Assembly: GCA_029532415.1 (NCBI GenBank)
Contig: JAQOTA010000053.1
Span: 4,774,001 to 4,838,000 of the forward strand
Origin: Marasmius tenuissimus
Lineage: Eukaryota; Basidiomycota; Agaricomycetes; Agaricales; Marasmiaceae
DNA length: 64,000 bases
Direction: 5' to 3'
The notes under the pieces are model-generated. The model had not been told where the DNA came from. It did no database searches and saw only the letters and a list, made by a program, of their open reading frames with translations. How positions within the stretch are numbered: the first letter of the stretch is position 1; each line of letters opens with the position of its first letter. Below, in pieces: positions 48,600 to 57,884 of this stretch. Position numbers and translations under genes: made by a program.

Positions 48600-49790
48600 G
48601 ACTATCGCCCCTTGAATGTCCGGGTCCTGCGGCCCCGTTGGGCTAGACGCGGGAATCTGTTGGGCGTTTGTGAAGTTCCCGAGTCGAAAGTGCCGGAAAT
48701 GTGAATAATGTCGTCAGGGTATCGATCTGGTGCTGTGAGCTCACCTGTTTCCCAAGTCAAAAGTCGCGTATTCGGTCCCATCGTATCACTTGGGCCTCGA
48801 TTCGCATCGGTTGGTCCCAGCGACTGAGTCTGCCATGCTTCGAACCTGTTGATAGTTTCCATGCAGTTCTCCGAGAATATGGATGACGCCCCCGTTGATT
48901 TTTTCTGGTGCCAAGTGGGAACGCCGATGGTGATTCCTGGTAGTAATCCGAGTCTTCTCAACACGCGCAGCCGGCCATCGATTCTCCTCTCCATTTGTCT
49001 TTGGAGGCCTTGTTGACCCGGTGTAGAGATCAGGTAGGAAGAAGGAAAGGAGCGACGTCGGCCAGATCATAGCTGAATCAACCAAGAAAACGCGCACGCT
49101 GGCGAACGGGAATAGCTAAGTGCTAAGACTCAGAGGGGCCGAGGCTCAAAGGCGTCGCCTTTCCGTACGTGCGTGGGCCCCTTGTTCAATGCTGGATCCG
49201 ACACCTTCCTCTTTCTCTTTTCGACAAGGAGTCATTGAGGCAGAGACGACGGACATACCTGCAACCCAGCTGAAGGTTCCAAATTGCATATTTTCCCCCT
49301 TCCAAACCTCTATTGTGTAGCTCTCCTCTCATGAGTCTTGAAGCTTGAAGTTCGAATCCCTCCCGGCCTCAAACGCGTTCTTGAGCGACGAGTTGAAAAA
49401 AAATAATCCACGGTTTATGGCAGTGTAAGAGGAAGAGAATTTCGAACGGCTGAATTAAACAAACGGTATGGCAGACTGCAGCCTTCACCTTTGGCAGAGG
49501 AAAAGAAAAAGTTGAATATTATAGTGAGCACTTCAATGGATAATGGAGTGAGTCGACTGTGGTGGTATATTGGAAAGAATTCATCATGATCGAGATCACC
49601 CGACCAATTGCCAATATCGAATTTACCTCAGGCATCGGCGCTTTCACAGGGGGGCACCAGAGAACGGAACCACTTGGCACTACGATATGGCAAGTAGGTA
49701 TGGCCATCACGGTCTTCTTCCACTAGCTGTGTGGTTCTCGGTATACCCAGAATTTGTAGGATGAAAAAGAAATCCTACCGTAGAAGAGTA
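48600..49790. other. No gene called; right part shared with 61.6-62.3 kb
   Basis: From about 49020 the sequence matches 61590 onward, including GCGACGTCGGCCAGATCATAG and CGCACGCTGGCGAACGGGAA. A minus-strand exon-like stretch around 49250-49310 (reading FGTFSWVAG before a GTATGT donor) has a broken counterpart near 61835. I cannot assign a product. Confidence 0.35.
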
Positions 49791-49791
49791 G

Positions 49792-49890
49792 TAGCAGCAA
49801 CTTGTTTCGATCAAGTGACCTCGGGGTTCCATGGACAGTTGCATAGACATTGTATATGGGCCCCGCGCGCTACCACTGCGCCATGCTGCT
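49792..49890 (-). tRNA. Initiator tRNA-Met (CAT), with a 27-nt intron
   Basis: The mature sequence is identical to that of the gene at 38471-38579 (72 nt, all four stems perfect, initiator-type T loop and A1-T72 pair). The intron follows the same loop position and ends in the same CATGGA, but is 10 nt shorter and otherwise different. A TTTTT run lies about 24 nt beyond the 3' end on the minus strand, a good Pol III terminator. The 5' end faces the copia insertion 351 bp upstream. The adjacent family gene is reduced to its 3' flank. Confidence 0.9.
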
Positions 49891-49894
49891 AAGT

Positions 49895-50241
49895 ACAAGA
49901 GCGGCCTGCTCAGGCATGATACCGAGCGGTCTTGATGCGCCGTTCCTGTTACAGCAAGCACGTCATTAGATTCGTATGTAAGAGGCGGAGGATGATAAGT
50001 ATGTACTAATAATTTTCGGGAAGTTGGCCAGGTAAGCGGTTTGACGCCGTTATTTTGGTAGACTCAGTTACACTTGGGCAGCGAGTGATTTGATAGTACT
50101 TTTGGACATCTGAAGTGTATGCCATATGAGTTTCATGAGCTTGGGTGTTGTGCTGGTCGAGAAATGACTGCTTTGCTGACGCGAGTCCAAATTTCGGCAA
50201 AATGGGGTAGTTGGCCGGTTGTGAGTATTCACGGATGATGG
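49895..50241 (-). pseudogene. 3' flank of a single-pass family gene, cut by the copia insertion
   Basis: 49895-50005 matches the stretch between gene end and tRNA in the other units: GAGCGGTCTTGATGCGCC, then CGTTCCTGTTACAGCAAG, then ATTAGATTCGTA and GGATGATAAGTATGTA. The equivalents are 38600-38700 and 62440-62530. No coding part of the family gene remains before the element at 50242. Confidence 0.5.
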
Positions 50242-50760
50242 TGATGAGCCAGCATAGTTAAAGTGCACAGTGGGTATAACGAAGTAAACCTCACATGGGT
50301 AATACACAGAGTGTTCTTGTAGTCTTGAGATGCTTGAGAAGAGGTAATAATCGAGTAGATTGTCCTAAGGCTTAAGGCCTTTCGTCCAGTCTTTTATACA
50401 TAAGTTTCTGGTACATGTAATGAGTATTACACTAACTGAAACTACTACTAGAAGTAGGTATTCGGCCCTAAAGGCGTAAAAGACATTAGTACTGTGTAAG
50501 TACTTCTACCATGAATGGTAGTATGCTTGGTGAGCATAGTCGTGTTTGCCTCATGTATTGGAGGCTCTACTTATGCTATTGGATAGCGACTGTCTATAGT
50601 GTCATTTATGATGAAACTACTAGGTACGTAGTGAGATACGTAGACAGAGACGTAGTACTTGCATGAGGACGCAAGTGTTCTAGAGGCGTAGCTCTATAAA
50701 TAGTGTGACGCGTAAACAACACGTCAACAGTGTATCACATGATATCCATCATGTTCAACA
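50242..50760 (-). repeat. 3' LTR of the copia element (519 bp)
   Basis: Begins TGTTGAAC and ends GGCTCATCA on the minus strand. It differs from the other LTR at three sites (A/G near 50345, A/T near 50511, G/T near 50587). A TATTTATAG stretch near 50694 on the minus strand is a possible promoter element. Confidence 0.97.
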
Positions 50761-50769
50761 CTCCCCCTC
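50761..50769 (-). other. Polypurine tract
   Basis: GAGGGGGAG on the minus strand lies directly before the 3' LTR, the expected position of the plus-strand primer of reverse transcription. Confidence 0.85.
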
Positions 50770-50795
50770 ACTAAGTTCATCATGCGATCATGGAA

Positions 50796-52040
50796 CTAGT
50801 GAAATGTTAATCCTAAAGATTGCCTGAACAATTCGAACTTTGTTCTGCCAAGATTCTTCGTAAGAAGATCAGCAGGTTGTTTAGCAGTTTCAACGAAATA
50901 GATTCGAGTCTTTCCGTGTTCCACTGCTTCCCTGATGAAGTGGTATCGATTGTCAATGTGTTTTGTTCTTTTATCAGTAGCTTCATTGCTGCTGAGAAAG
51001 ATAGCGCCTTGGTTGTCGCTAACACATGGAACTGATCGAATAGGGAAGTTCAATTCGTTCATTAACGACTTCATCCAGCAAGCCTGACGTGTACAGTCAG
51101 ATAGAGCCATATACTCTGCTTCCGTGGATGATAATGCAACCGTTTTCTGTTTCTGAGAGACCCAGCAAACTGGTGCATTGGCAAGCTTTACGATATATCC
51201 AGTCTGTGATCGACGATCATCTTTATCAGTTGCCCAATCAGAGTCAGCAAAGGCAAGTAGTCCTTGGTTGGATCTACCATCGTAAATGAGTTCATACTTT
51301 GCAGTGTGAACAAGGTATTTCACGATGTAAAGTGCCTTCTGGAGGTGTTCCTGATTAGGATTAGCTCCATACTGTGACATCTTGATTACAGCAAAGGATA
51401 TGTCTGGTCTCGTTCCGAGAGCCAAGTAAAGTAATGATCCGATAACTGATTGGAATCTATGCCTAATCTCGGGATTAACCTCCCCCTGGTTTTGGGTTGG
51501 GTTATAGCCTTCTGGCAAAGGCGTATATGCCGTCTTGGCGTTCAGAACTCCGAATTTACGAATTATCTTTTCAAGATAGTCTCGCTGATCAAGGATCAGT
51601 CTGCGATTCTTCCGATCTTGAGTAATTCGCATTCGCAGAAATTCTGTTGGCTCGCCTAGATCTCGGCATTCCCAGATTTTCATGAATTCGCTTTTTAGTC
51701 TGTTGACAAGGTTGCGATCAGGACCCATGAATAAAGCATCGTCAACATAGACGACGGCAATGACCATATTGCCATTCTTGTTGAAGACATATACGCCAGC
51801 ATCGGATAAGCATCGTTTGAATCCCAGACGTTTCATGGATTCAGTACATTGATGCCACCAGGCACGAGAAGCCTGTTTTAATCCGTACAATGCTTTGCGT
51901 AACCTCCAAACCTTGCTGGAGTCCGTAACGAAGCCTTCAGGTTGTTCCATGTATATCTCCTCATCTAAGGCACCATAAAGAAATGCTGTTTTAACGTCTA
52001 GCGCAGAGATCTCCCAATCTTCAAGCGCTGCTAGTGCCAA
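50796..52040 (-). CDS. Copia Pol: reverse transcriptase core and RNase H
   Basis: The open part after the second in-frame TGA. Residues 1-105 continue the reverse transcriptase palm, with DVKTAFLYGALDEEIYMEQP, LRKALYGLKQ and the catalytic YVDD at residues 98-101. RNase H follows, with DSDWATD, SQTGYIVKLANAPVCW and STEAEYMALSD. The frame ends 27 bp before the polypurine tract. As part of the polyprotein it would be cut out by the element's protease and make cDNA in virus-like particles. Catalytic residues look intact; only the upstream stop at 52059-52061/52064 region separates it from the rest. The listed start is an internal Met, not a real initiation site. Confidence 0.9.
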   Translation of the reverse strand: MALAALEDWEISALDVKTAFLYGALDEEIYMEQPEGFVTDSSKVWRLRKALYGLKQASRAWWHQCTESMKRLGFKRCLSDAGVYVFNKNGNMVIAVVYVDDALFMGPDRNLVNRLKSEFMKIWECRDLGEPTEFLRMRITQDRKNRRLILDQRDYLEKIIRKFGVLNAKTAYTPLPEGYNPTQNQGEVNPEIRHRFQSVIGSLLYLALGTRPDISFAVIKMSQYGANPNQEHLQKALYIVKYLVHTAKYELIYDGRSNQGLLAFADSDWATDKDDRRSQTGYIVKLANAPVCWVSQKQKTVALSSTEAEYMALSDCTRQACWMKSLMNELNFPIRSVPCVSDNQGAIFLSSNEATDKRTKHIDNRYHFIREAVEHGKTRIYFVETAKQPADLLTKNLGRTKFELFRQSLGLTFH

Positions 52041-52061
52041 TAGAAGTCGTACGGTTTCGAA

Positions 52062-55000
52062 TCATACTACAGGAGAGAACAACTCGTTATAGTCTATCCC
52101 TTGTTTCTGCGAAAATCCTTTCGCAACAAGTCTTGCCTTTTTTCGGCCATCAGACTTGATGTCAAATACCCAGCGGGATTTCACCGCTTTTCGGCCTTTG
52201 GGTAGTGTGACCACGTCAAAGACGTTTCTATCTTTGAGTGATTGTAATTCCAGTCTGCATGCTGCTTCCCAAGATGGTCGTTCATCTTTAGGACGCTTCT
52301 GGACTTGTTTGTATGTCCATTCACGAACGTTATCATAACTACTGGCTTGAAGACCATATAGTTGATGACCGTTATTCAGCAAGTAAACCAAGTAATTTTC
52401 TCCCCCTTGCTGAGCAAGATCGCTCATATCGTCATCTGTATCCATAGGAGCGGTTGGATCAGGAACCCTATTTGGTATTGTTTCAGGTTCATTTGTCGGA
52501 TTAATCTGACTTTGCCAGCGTGCTTGAGAATCGATATCGCGTTCAATCTCAACAGGATGTCGATTTCCATAAACATTAAATGGACGGTTGGGAGTTACTC
52601 TATTTCTTGGAGGGTTTCTTCTGACAGCTGCTGGTGGAGGAGCTCGTAAGTTCTCCCACTCATCATAGTCAGCTTGGCGAAATCCAAATGGATTTGTATT
52701 TCCAGAAGAACCAGCAGACCGTGGATCCGGACCATACTGATTAGGATTGTGATCGGAGCCTTTCAGTGATCCGAATCCATCAGTATTTGGATGATTGCCG
52801 TTGTGCACATCATCGTTTTTATCATCCGGGATAGGATCCAAGGGAGGATCTCCCCCAGGCTGATGATCGTCATCATCTGATCCTGGTGGAGGTGGAGGAT
52901 TGAAGAAATCATCATCATTGTGATGATCTTCATGGCCATCATATGGGTACGTTGGAAAGGGTATAGACCGGACAGGTTTGTCGGTTTTATCAAACTCTAT
53001 GGATCCGGGCACTTCTTTCTGACATTTAGGAAACCAGTTCTCATCGAAAACTGCTTGTGGAGTAATGTATACAGAATTGTTGGTTGTTCGAAAGAATCGA
53101 TAAGCTTTTGATCCGCTCTCATAACCAATGAAGATCATTGCTTCGGAGTGTGGAGCAAGCTTATTTTTACGTTTCGGTATGTATGCATATGCGCCACATC
53201 CGAACGTCCTGAAGTATGAAACATCAGGCTTCTTATTTTCGAACAATTCAACTGGAGTTCTGTATTTTCTCGAACGAATAGGAGTTCTATTGTAGATATG
53301 GACGGCTGTGAGAATTGCAAATTCCCACCAGTTTTCAGGCGCACAAGCCTGAAAGCGCATGGCTTCAGATTTTTCTCGTAGTGTACGATTAAATCTCTCT
53401 GCTCGTCCATTCTGTTCATGCACGTTGGGAGAACCTCTTTGTGGAAATATTCCTAGAGAGTTATACCAATCCCATTGTTCATTTGAAAAGAACTCTCCCC
53501 CTCGATCGAAATGCACACTTTTGACCTTTTTATTAGTCTGGCGCTCTACAAGAGCTAGCCAATTGCGCAATTTCTGATCTGTATCGCTCTTTTTACGAAT
53601 TGGATATACCCATCCGTATGATGTTGCATCATCAAATAAGGTTAATGCATATTCGTTTTGATAGTAAGAGCGAGTTGGATATTCTATCAAATCACCGTGC
53701 ACGAGCTCAAGAGGCTCCTTAGCTCGTTTTGAGGATAAAGGGTACGATTTAGCAACCATTTTGCCTTTGGCACAGCCTCGGCATGGTTTCGTTTCTTCCT
53801 TCAAAGTAACCAACTTCGTTGGAAGACCTTTAACATTATCCATTAATTTTCCTAAGACTCTGGGATCACAGTGTCCCATACGTCTGTGCCATAATTCAGA
53901 AGTATTGAAAGATACAACAGATGTGAAGGAAGTTTCTCCCACAAGAACCTTCGCGTTCATCCATCGTAAAGGATCATCTTTATGGCTTTGATAAAAGCTC
54001 ATTAAAAGAGAATCATCTTTCTTGCTCCGGATCGAAGTCTCTGGAGAGTCCAGTATAGTATAGTAACCTATACTCCGGAACTTCCCACTAGAGATTAAAC
54101 GATGTGGGCTGTCGGGATTATACATCACTGGGTATAACTTTGTGACTTGCGTCACTCCTGCGCTATTGGTGTGTCGTATGAGGACAGTACCATAGCCTAC
54201 TATTTGCACATTTGCTTTATCACCCGCTGATGTAGTAAGACCTATTGGCATTTCCAAAGTCTGATAGTCTGAGAAATCCGTTTTATACGGAGTCATATGC
54301 GCTGATGCCCCACTATCAAGTAGCCAGGCATTTTGCGTATTTCTCACTTCACAATCACTCGAAAATGCAGCAGAAAACGACTTATATTTCGTCGTTGCAT
54401 ATACAGAAGTAATACTACATTTCCTTGGTACTGAGTTCCTTAGGATATGATAGTTCTGCATCGAGGATTTAGTGAAAGTTTGACTATTAGAACTTTGAAA
54501 AACTTGCCAGTCTCCACGATCGTTGCTTTCAGCCCAATCGTTATCAACTCCTTCAAGGCCATCTCCATTGTCACTATCATCAAAGTACCGTTCATGCCAT
54601 TGAAGCGGTTCTTGATTCTGACTTTGGAATCCTTGGCGAACAAGAAGCTCTCGTCCTGTTCTGAGTTCTTGTTGATAACGCTGATTAGCTGCTTCTTCAA
54701 CTTCTATCCAAGCTTCCAATTGGCGTCTATAGTTCTGCCATTGAACGAATCTTGTGGCTTGATATGGCTGATTGTTATTGACAACCAAAGTGATATTGCC
54801 AATACTTGTGCCATCAGCAACGTGTAAAGGCGGTCCATTGGTCCTTAGTCCAATTACTGCAGGTCCGTAATTCTCGAATTGAGAGTTTCGGGGATCACTT
54901 GGAGATGTAACCCAAGGGTCAACCTCAGGTTGTTCATCTACCGGACTAAGTCTTTCCGGTTGATCTGGTGGAGCAGTGGTTGGACGAGAAGGGACTTCAA

Positions 55001-57350
55001 TGTAATCCTCTTCTAAGGATTGTACGCCATAAAAAGATTCGGGAGAGCTTGGAGGTGTGTGGAGGATTTGGTCCTGCCATTGTCGTACTCTAGGTGGTGT
55101 AGTTGCGGGGCGATTTATGTATTCATGGGTAGTAGGGATTGGAGATTTGGAACGATTAAGTGACTCGGCTAATTCCATGAAATCTCCAGGGTATGTTCTT
55201 GGTCGTTCATTGAAGCGACCACCCTCGAGTTCTCTTCGAGGAATATCAGCCTGAGTCATGGGAACAGACATTCTAATGTTGTTCATCCATTTGTACAAGT
55301 GCGTATGCCAATTATGAACATCTGAAAGACTAAGATGAGGGATAAAGCGAACCCAGCGCCTATTAAACCCTGGTTGTCTCCATTGAGATGTTCTAAATTG
55401 ACTCGCTCTTATGTCTGTCGTTCCGAATAACCATTTCCCTTCAAGACCAAGCTTGACTAACGAATGCCAGAAGATAGGATTCATCACTTGTACAGGAAGT
55501 GTGAAGTTCTTCTTATTGACTCGGAAAGCTTCATCCACCGAAGTTGAACGAGGGTTTTTTACTCGTTGAACAAAATCTTCAACGGTGCTGATCCAATTTT
55601 TATTATTGATTTCAGCTATAACCGTCGATAGGTGTTGAAGGTTCCAGGTTTGGTATTCGTAATGAAGCGTGAACTTGGTATCTTCTACTGTTTCCACATG
55701 TAATATCCTTTGTTGTATGCGCAATTCATGAAGAGCTTGACGAGGTGTCATATTATGCACTGCATCTCTTCTAATAGCATACATAACGACATATTCTCTG
55801 GTCCTGATCAGAATCCAGATCCAAAGATTGTGGTCTGGTATACTGCGTATTGATTTATAACGCATTCTGATCATGGATTCCTTTAGTGCTATGTCGTTAG
55901 TTGTCTGATCTCCGAAGTCTCGGAATTCTTCGACAACAGGAATTGGGAGTCTAATCCCATTTATTATATGTGGTCTATTATTCCTAAGGTTAACTCGTCG
56001 CATCATGTTGTCATGTTGTTCTTTGTATTCTTGTAAGAATCGCCATTCAACTTTTCTATTGATGAGAGGTGGCTCTTTTATGTCATCTCCATCTTGAGAA
56101 TAGTTTTCTGGTCTGAACAAATGAACAAGATCGGCGTGGTTCCTAGGAAACATAGAATTTGCCCATGGTCCATAATCGTCAGGAGGTGTAGAAACAGTTA
56201 CACGTATGTCTTCTTGTGTGGGTGATGCTACTTCGAGATTCTCACCTTGGTCAACTTCGTCCGCAGGCGAAGTATGATTAGGTGTCGCCTCTCGTCGTGG
56301 CATTGTGAAGATAATTTCTTCATTACTATGCGCGCCATAAGAGTATGCAGAACATGTATGACTATCATTTGATGAATTATCAGATGAAGAGTCACTATCA
56401 GGTTCCGTCGGAGTATCAGAGATGTACACCAAAGATGGTATCTCATCTCCATCGCTGTCTATGTTTGAATTGGAAATAGTAGCCGAAGCGATAGCTTCTT
56501 CTACTTGTCGAACCTGTTCATCTAGTTGAACAGTTCGTCTATTGTTCCATTCTTGTACAGAGATATGCCGTACAGGACGACCTTCTCTGTCAGCAGCGAT
56601 TCTCTCTTCTAGGCGTGCTTGTTGAAGATCATACGTGTTTTGGAACGGATTTGGTGCAGATGTGCTACCAGTGGGGTAGTGGTAGGACATATGAACGTTA
56701 ACTGGCCCAGCCATTTCCCGTTCAAAAACTGAGCTGATTTGCTCGTTTACTGCATTAATTCGTTTCTGGTATTCAGAAGGTTTCTCAGAAGGTTCAAGTA
56801 CCGCAGTGTGCGATTGTTGCCCCCCTTTTTGAGTATCCTTCTTCTTTCCTTTGCCTTTTCCTTTGCCCTTTCCTCCTTTCTTCTTTCCTTTCTTGGAAGA
56901 AGATCCACCTTGGTTCTGATTGTTCTGGTTCTGGTTATTGTTTTTATTATTGTTCTTCTTTTGATTTGCAGAAGTACCAGAACGAGACTGATCAGACCAT
57001 TTAGGAGGAGAGTTAAATCTATTAACACCAGAAATTTTGGCGTTATGGGCGGTATAGGCAGCAGGACCAGAATGAATCCCATTCCTTCTATTCCATTCAT
57101 TCGTAATTGCAGCAATCAAATCGGTAGGTTTAAGTTCTTCCTTCTTCATACGGGATACTTGCTGCTTGAAAAGCTGCCAGCGCTTTTCATTAAGCTTGGC
57201 TGTGATCATAAGACACAGCAAGTCGTCCGAAATTTCTACTCCATGATCCTTAAGTTGGTCCCGAACAGTTAGCATGTAACTGATTCCTGGGACTGGATTA
57301 AGGTGTTCAGGAAGTTGGACGTTATGCAAGTCCGTATATAGATTCATCAT
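52062..57350 (-). CDS. Copia Gag-Pol main segment: Gag end, extra region, protease, integrase, RT start
   Basis: 1,762 open codons. Residues 1-120: alpha-helical Gag core. Residues 125-180: Asn/Lys-rich then Gly/Lys-rich basic stretch (GGKGKGKGKGKKK), with no CCHC zinc knuckle. Residues about 190-985: a long region I cannot assign, with a Ser/Asp-rich stretch, a Trp/Tyr-rich central part (EWRFLQEYKEQH, WIWILIRTREYVVMYAI) and a Pro/acidic end. About 1007: protease motif LLDSGASAH. About 1150-1320: integrase zinc site (HRRMGHCD...CRGC) and catalytic triad in VHGDLIEYP, DRGGEF and NGRAE. About 1430-1640: acidic Pro-rich linker with GSDDDDHQPGG. About 1690-1762: start of reverse transcriptase, ending NELFSPVV then TGA. 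Confidence 0.92.
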   Translation of the reverse strand: MMNLYTDLHNVQLPEHLNPVPGISYMLTVRDQLKDHGVEISDDLLCLMITAKLNEKRWQLFKQQVSRMKKEELKPTDLIAAITNEWNRRNGIHSGPAAYTAHNAKISGVNRFNSPPKWSDQSRSGTSANQKKNNNKNNNQNQNNQNQGGSSSKKGKKKGGKGKGKGKGKKKDTQKGGQQSHTAVLEPSEKPSEYQKRINAVNEQISSVFEREMAGPVNVHMSYHYPTGSTSAPNPFQNTYDLQQARLEERIAADREGRPVRHISVQEWNNRRTVQLDEQVRQVEEAIASATISNSNIDSDGDEIPSLVYISDTPTEPDSDSSSDNSSNDSHTCSAYSYGAHSNEEIIFTMPRREATPNHTSPADEVDQGENLEVASPTQEDIRVTVSTPPDDYGPWANSMFPRNHADLVHLFRPENYSQDGDDIKEPPLINRKVEWRFLQEYKEQHDNMMRRVNLRNNRPHIINGIRLPIPVVEEFRDFGDQTTNDIALKESMIRMRYKSIRSIPDHNLWIWILIRTREYVVMYAIRRDAVHNMTPRQALHELRIQQRILHVETVEDTKFTLHYEYQTWNLQHLSTVIAEINNKNWISTVEDFVQRVKNPRSTSVDEAFRVNKKNFTLPVQVMNPIFWHSLVKLGLEGKWLFGTTDIRASQFRTSQWRQPGFNRRWVRFIPHLSLSDVHNWHTHLYKWMNNIRMSVPMTQADIPRRELEGGRFNERPRTYPGDFMELAESLNRSKSPIPTTHEYINRPATTPPRVRQWQDQILHTPPSSPESFYGVQSLEEDYIEVPSRPTTAPPDQPERLSPVDEQPEVDPWVTSPSDPRNSQFENYGPAVIGLRTNGPPLHVADGTSIGNITLVVNNNQPYQATRFVQWQNYRRQLEAWIEVEEAANQRYQQELRTGRELLVRQGFQSQNQEPLQWHERYFDDSDNGDGLEGVDNDWAESNDRGDWQVFQSSNSQTFTKSSMQNYHILRNSVPRKCSITSVYATTKYKSFSAAFSSDCEVRNTQNAWLLDSGASAHMTPYKTDFSDYQTLEMPIGLTTSAGDKANVQIVGYGTVLIRHTNSAGVTQVTKLYPVMYNPDSPHRLISSGKFRSIGYYTILDSPETSIRSKKDDSLLMSFYQSHKDDPLRWMNAKVLVGETSFTSVVSFNTSELWHRRMGHCDPRVLGKLMDNVKGLPTKLVTLKEETKPCRGCAKGKMVAKSYPLSSKRAKEPLELVHGDLIEYPTRSYYQNEYALTLFDDATSYGWVYPIRKKSDTDQKLRNWLALVERQTNKKVKSVHFDRGGEFFSNEQWDWYNSLGIFPQRGSPNVHEQNGRAERFNRTLREKSEAMRFQACAPENWWEFAILTAVHIYNRTPIRSRKYRTPVELFENKKPDVSYFRTFGCGAYAYIPKRKNKLAPHSEAMIFIGYESGSKAYRFFRTTNNSVYITPQAVFDENWFPKCQKEVPGSIEFDKTDKPVRSIPFPTYPYDGHEDHHNDDDFFNPPPPPGSDDDDHQPGGDPPLDPIPDDKNDDVHNGNHPNTDGFGSLKGSDHNPNQYGPDPRSAGSSGNTNPFGFRQADYDEWENLRAPPPAAVRRNPPRNRVTPNRPFNVYGNRHPVEIERDIDSQARWQSQINPTNEPETIPNRVPDPTAPMDTDDDMSDLAQQGGENYLVYLLNNGHQLYGLQASSYDNVREWTYKQVQKRPKDERPSWEAACRLELQSLKDRNVFDVVTLPKGRKAVKSRWVFDIKSDGRKKARLVAKGFSQKQGIDYNELFSPVV

Positions 57351-57446
57351 CTTTGAAGAGGATTGAACTCCAAACGTAGATTTGAGTTTAGATAAGGTTG
57401 AAATTACCGAAGTTTTATCAACATGCGCGTCGTGAGCACGACGAGT

Positions 57447-57884
57447 TCACATTTTGATAATACCAATTACTTTGTTATGCCTAGAAGTCCACTCAATTAG
57501 AGCGGTAGCTTCTCCTGAAGTAGCAGGAGAGGATGTTTCAGGCATTTCTTCATCCAAAGCTTGAGGTATGCCTTGAGTAAAGAGGTAACCCTCAAGTAAT
57601 TGGTACCAATCTTCGAAATTCGAACCATCATCTAGCAAAACTGGAATGATACTGATTCCTCCTGACCCAGCAGGAAAGTTGCTGTCCGCAACCTGAGAGT
57701 ACAACGGTTCTGTATTGTAGTTAAAAACTTCTACAGAATTTTCTACTTCCGTTCCCAGAGTATATCCCGGCGTATTGCGAACAAACGTCGTTGGGGGATT
57801 ACCACTTGGGGAATGAGAAGCAGACCTTGATCCTGATTGAGACATATTGAGGTCTGCCAAAAGTCCCGTGAGCATACTCTTCAA
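57447..57884 (-). CDS. Copia Gag N-terminal segment
   Basis: 145 codons starting at the ATG at 57884 (a second ATG follows before SQSGSRS) and ending at an in-frame TGA at 57447-57449. The frame then continues open into the main segment, so the TGA is a single nonsense change. It reads as a copia Gag head: a Ser-rich lead, LDDGSNFEDWYQLLEGYLF (the typical substrate-like Gag pattern with a conserved Trp), then EWTSRHNKVIGIIKM. It would form the capsid. Confidence 0.85.
   Translation of the reverse strand: MKSMLTGLLADLNMSQSGSRSASHSPSGNPPTTFVRNTPGYTLGTEVENSVEVFNYNTEPLYSQVADSNFPAGSGGISIIPVLLDDGSNFEDWYQLLEGYLFTQGIPQALDEEMPETSSPATSGEATALIEWTSRHNKVIGIIKM

Larger units (their letters stand above)
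42360..50241. repeat. Segmental duplication, block II
   Basis: Collinear partner of block I (about 19180-28250), with the same gene order and orientation. It differs by the 1.7-kb inverted-repeat element at 42626-44327 and by lacking the insertion found in block I at 19286-20913. Its right part, 49020-50241, is also shared with 61590-62540. The copia element interrupts it at 50242. Confidence 0.55.

Noticed and set aside
48600..48650. Possible tRNA-like fold after the 48554 remnant
   Set aside because: GC-rich pieces do not form the four stems, and no anticodon arm can be placed.
54440..57272. Several plus-strand and alternate minus-strand frames inside the copia coding region
   Set aside because: They run across the confirmed Gag-Pol frame and show low-complexity shadow sequences.
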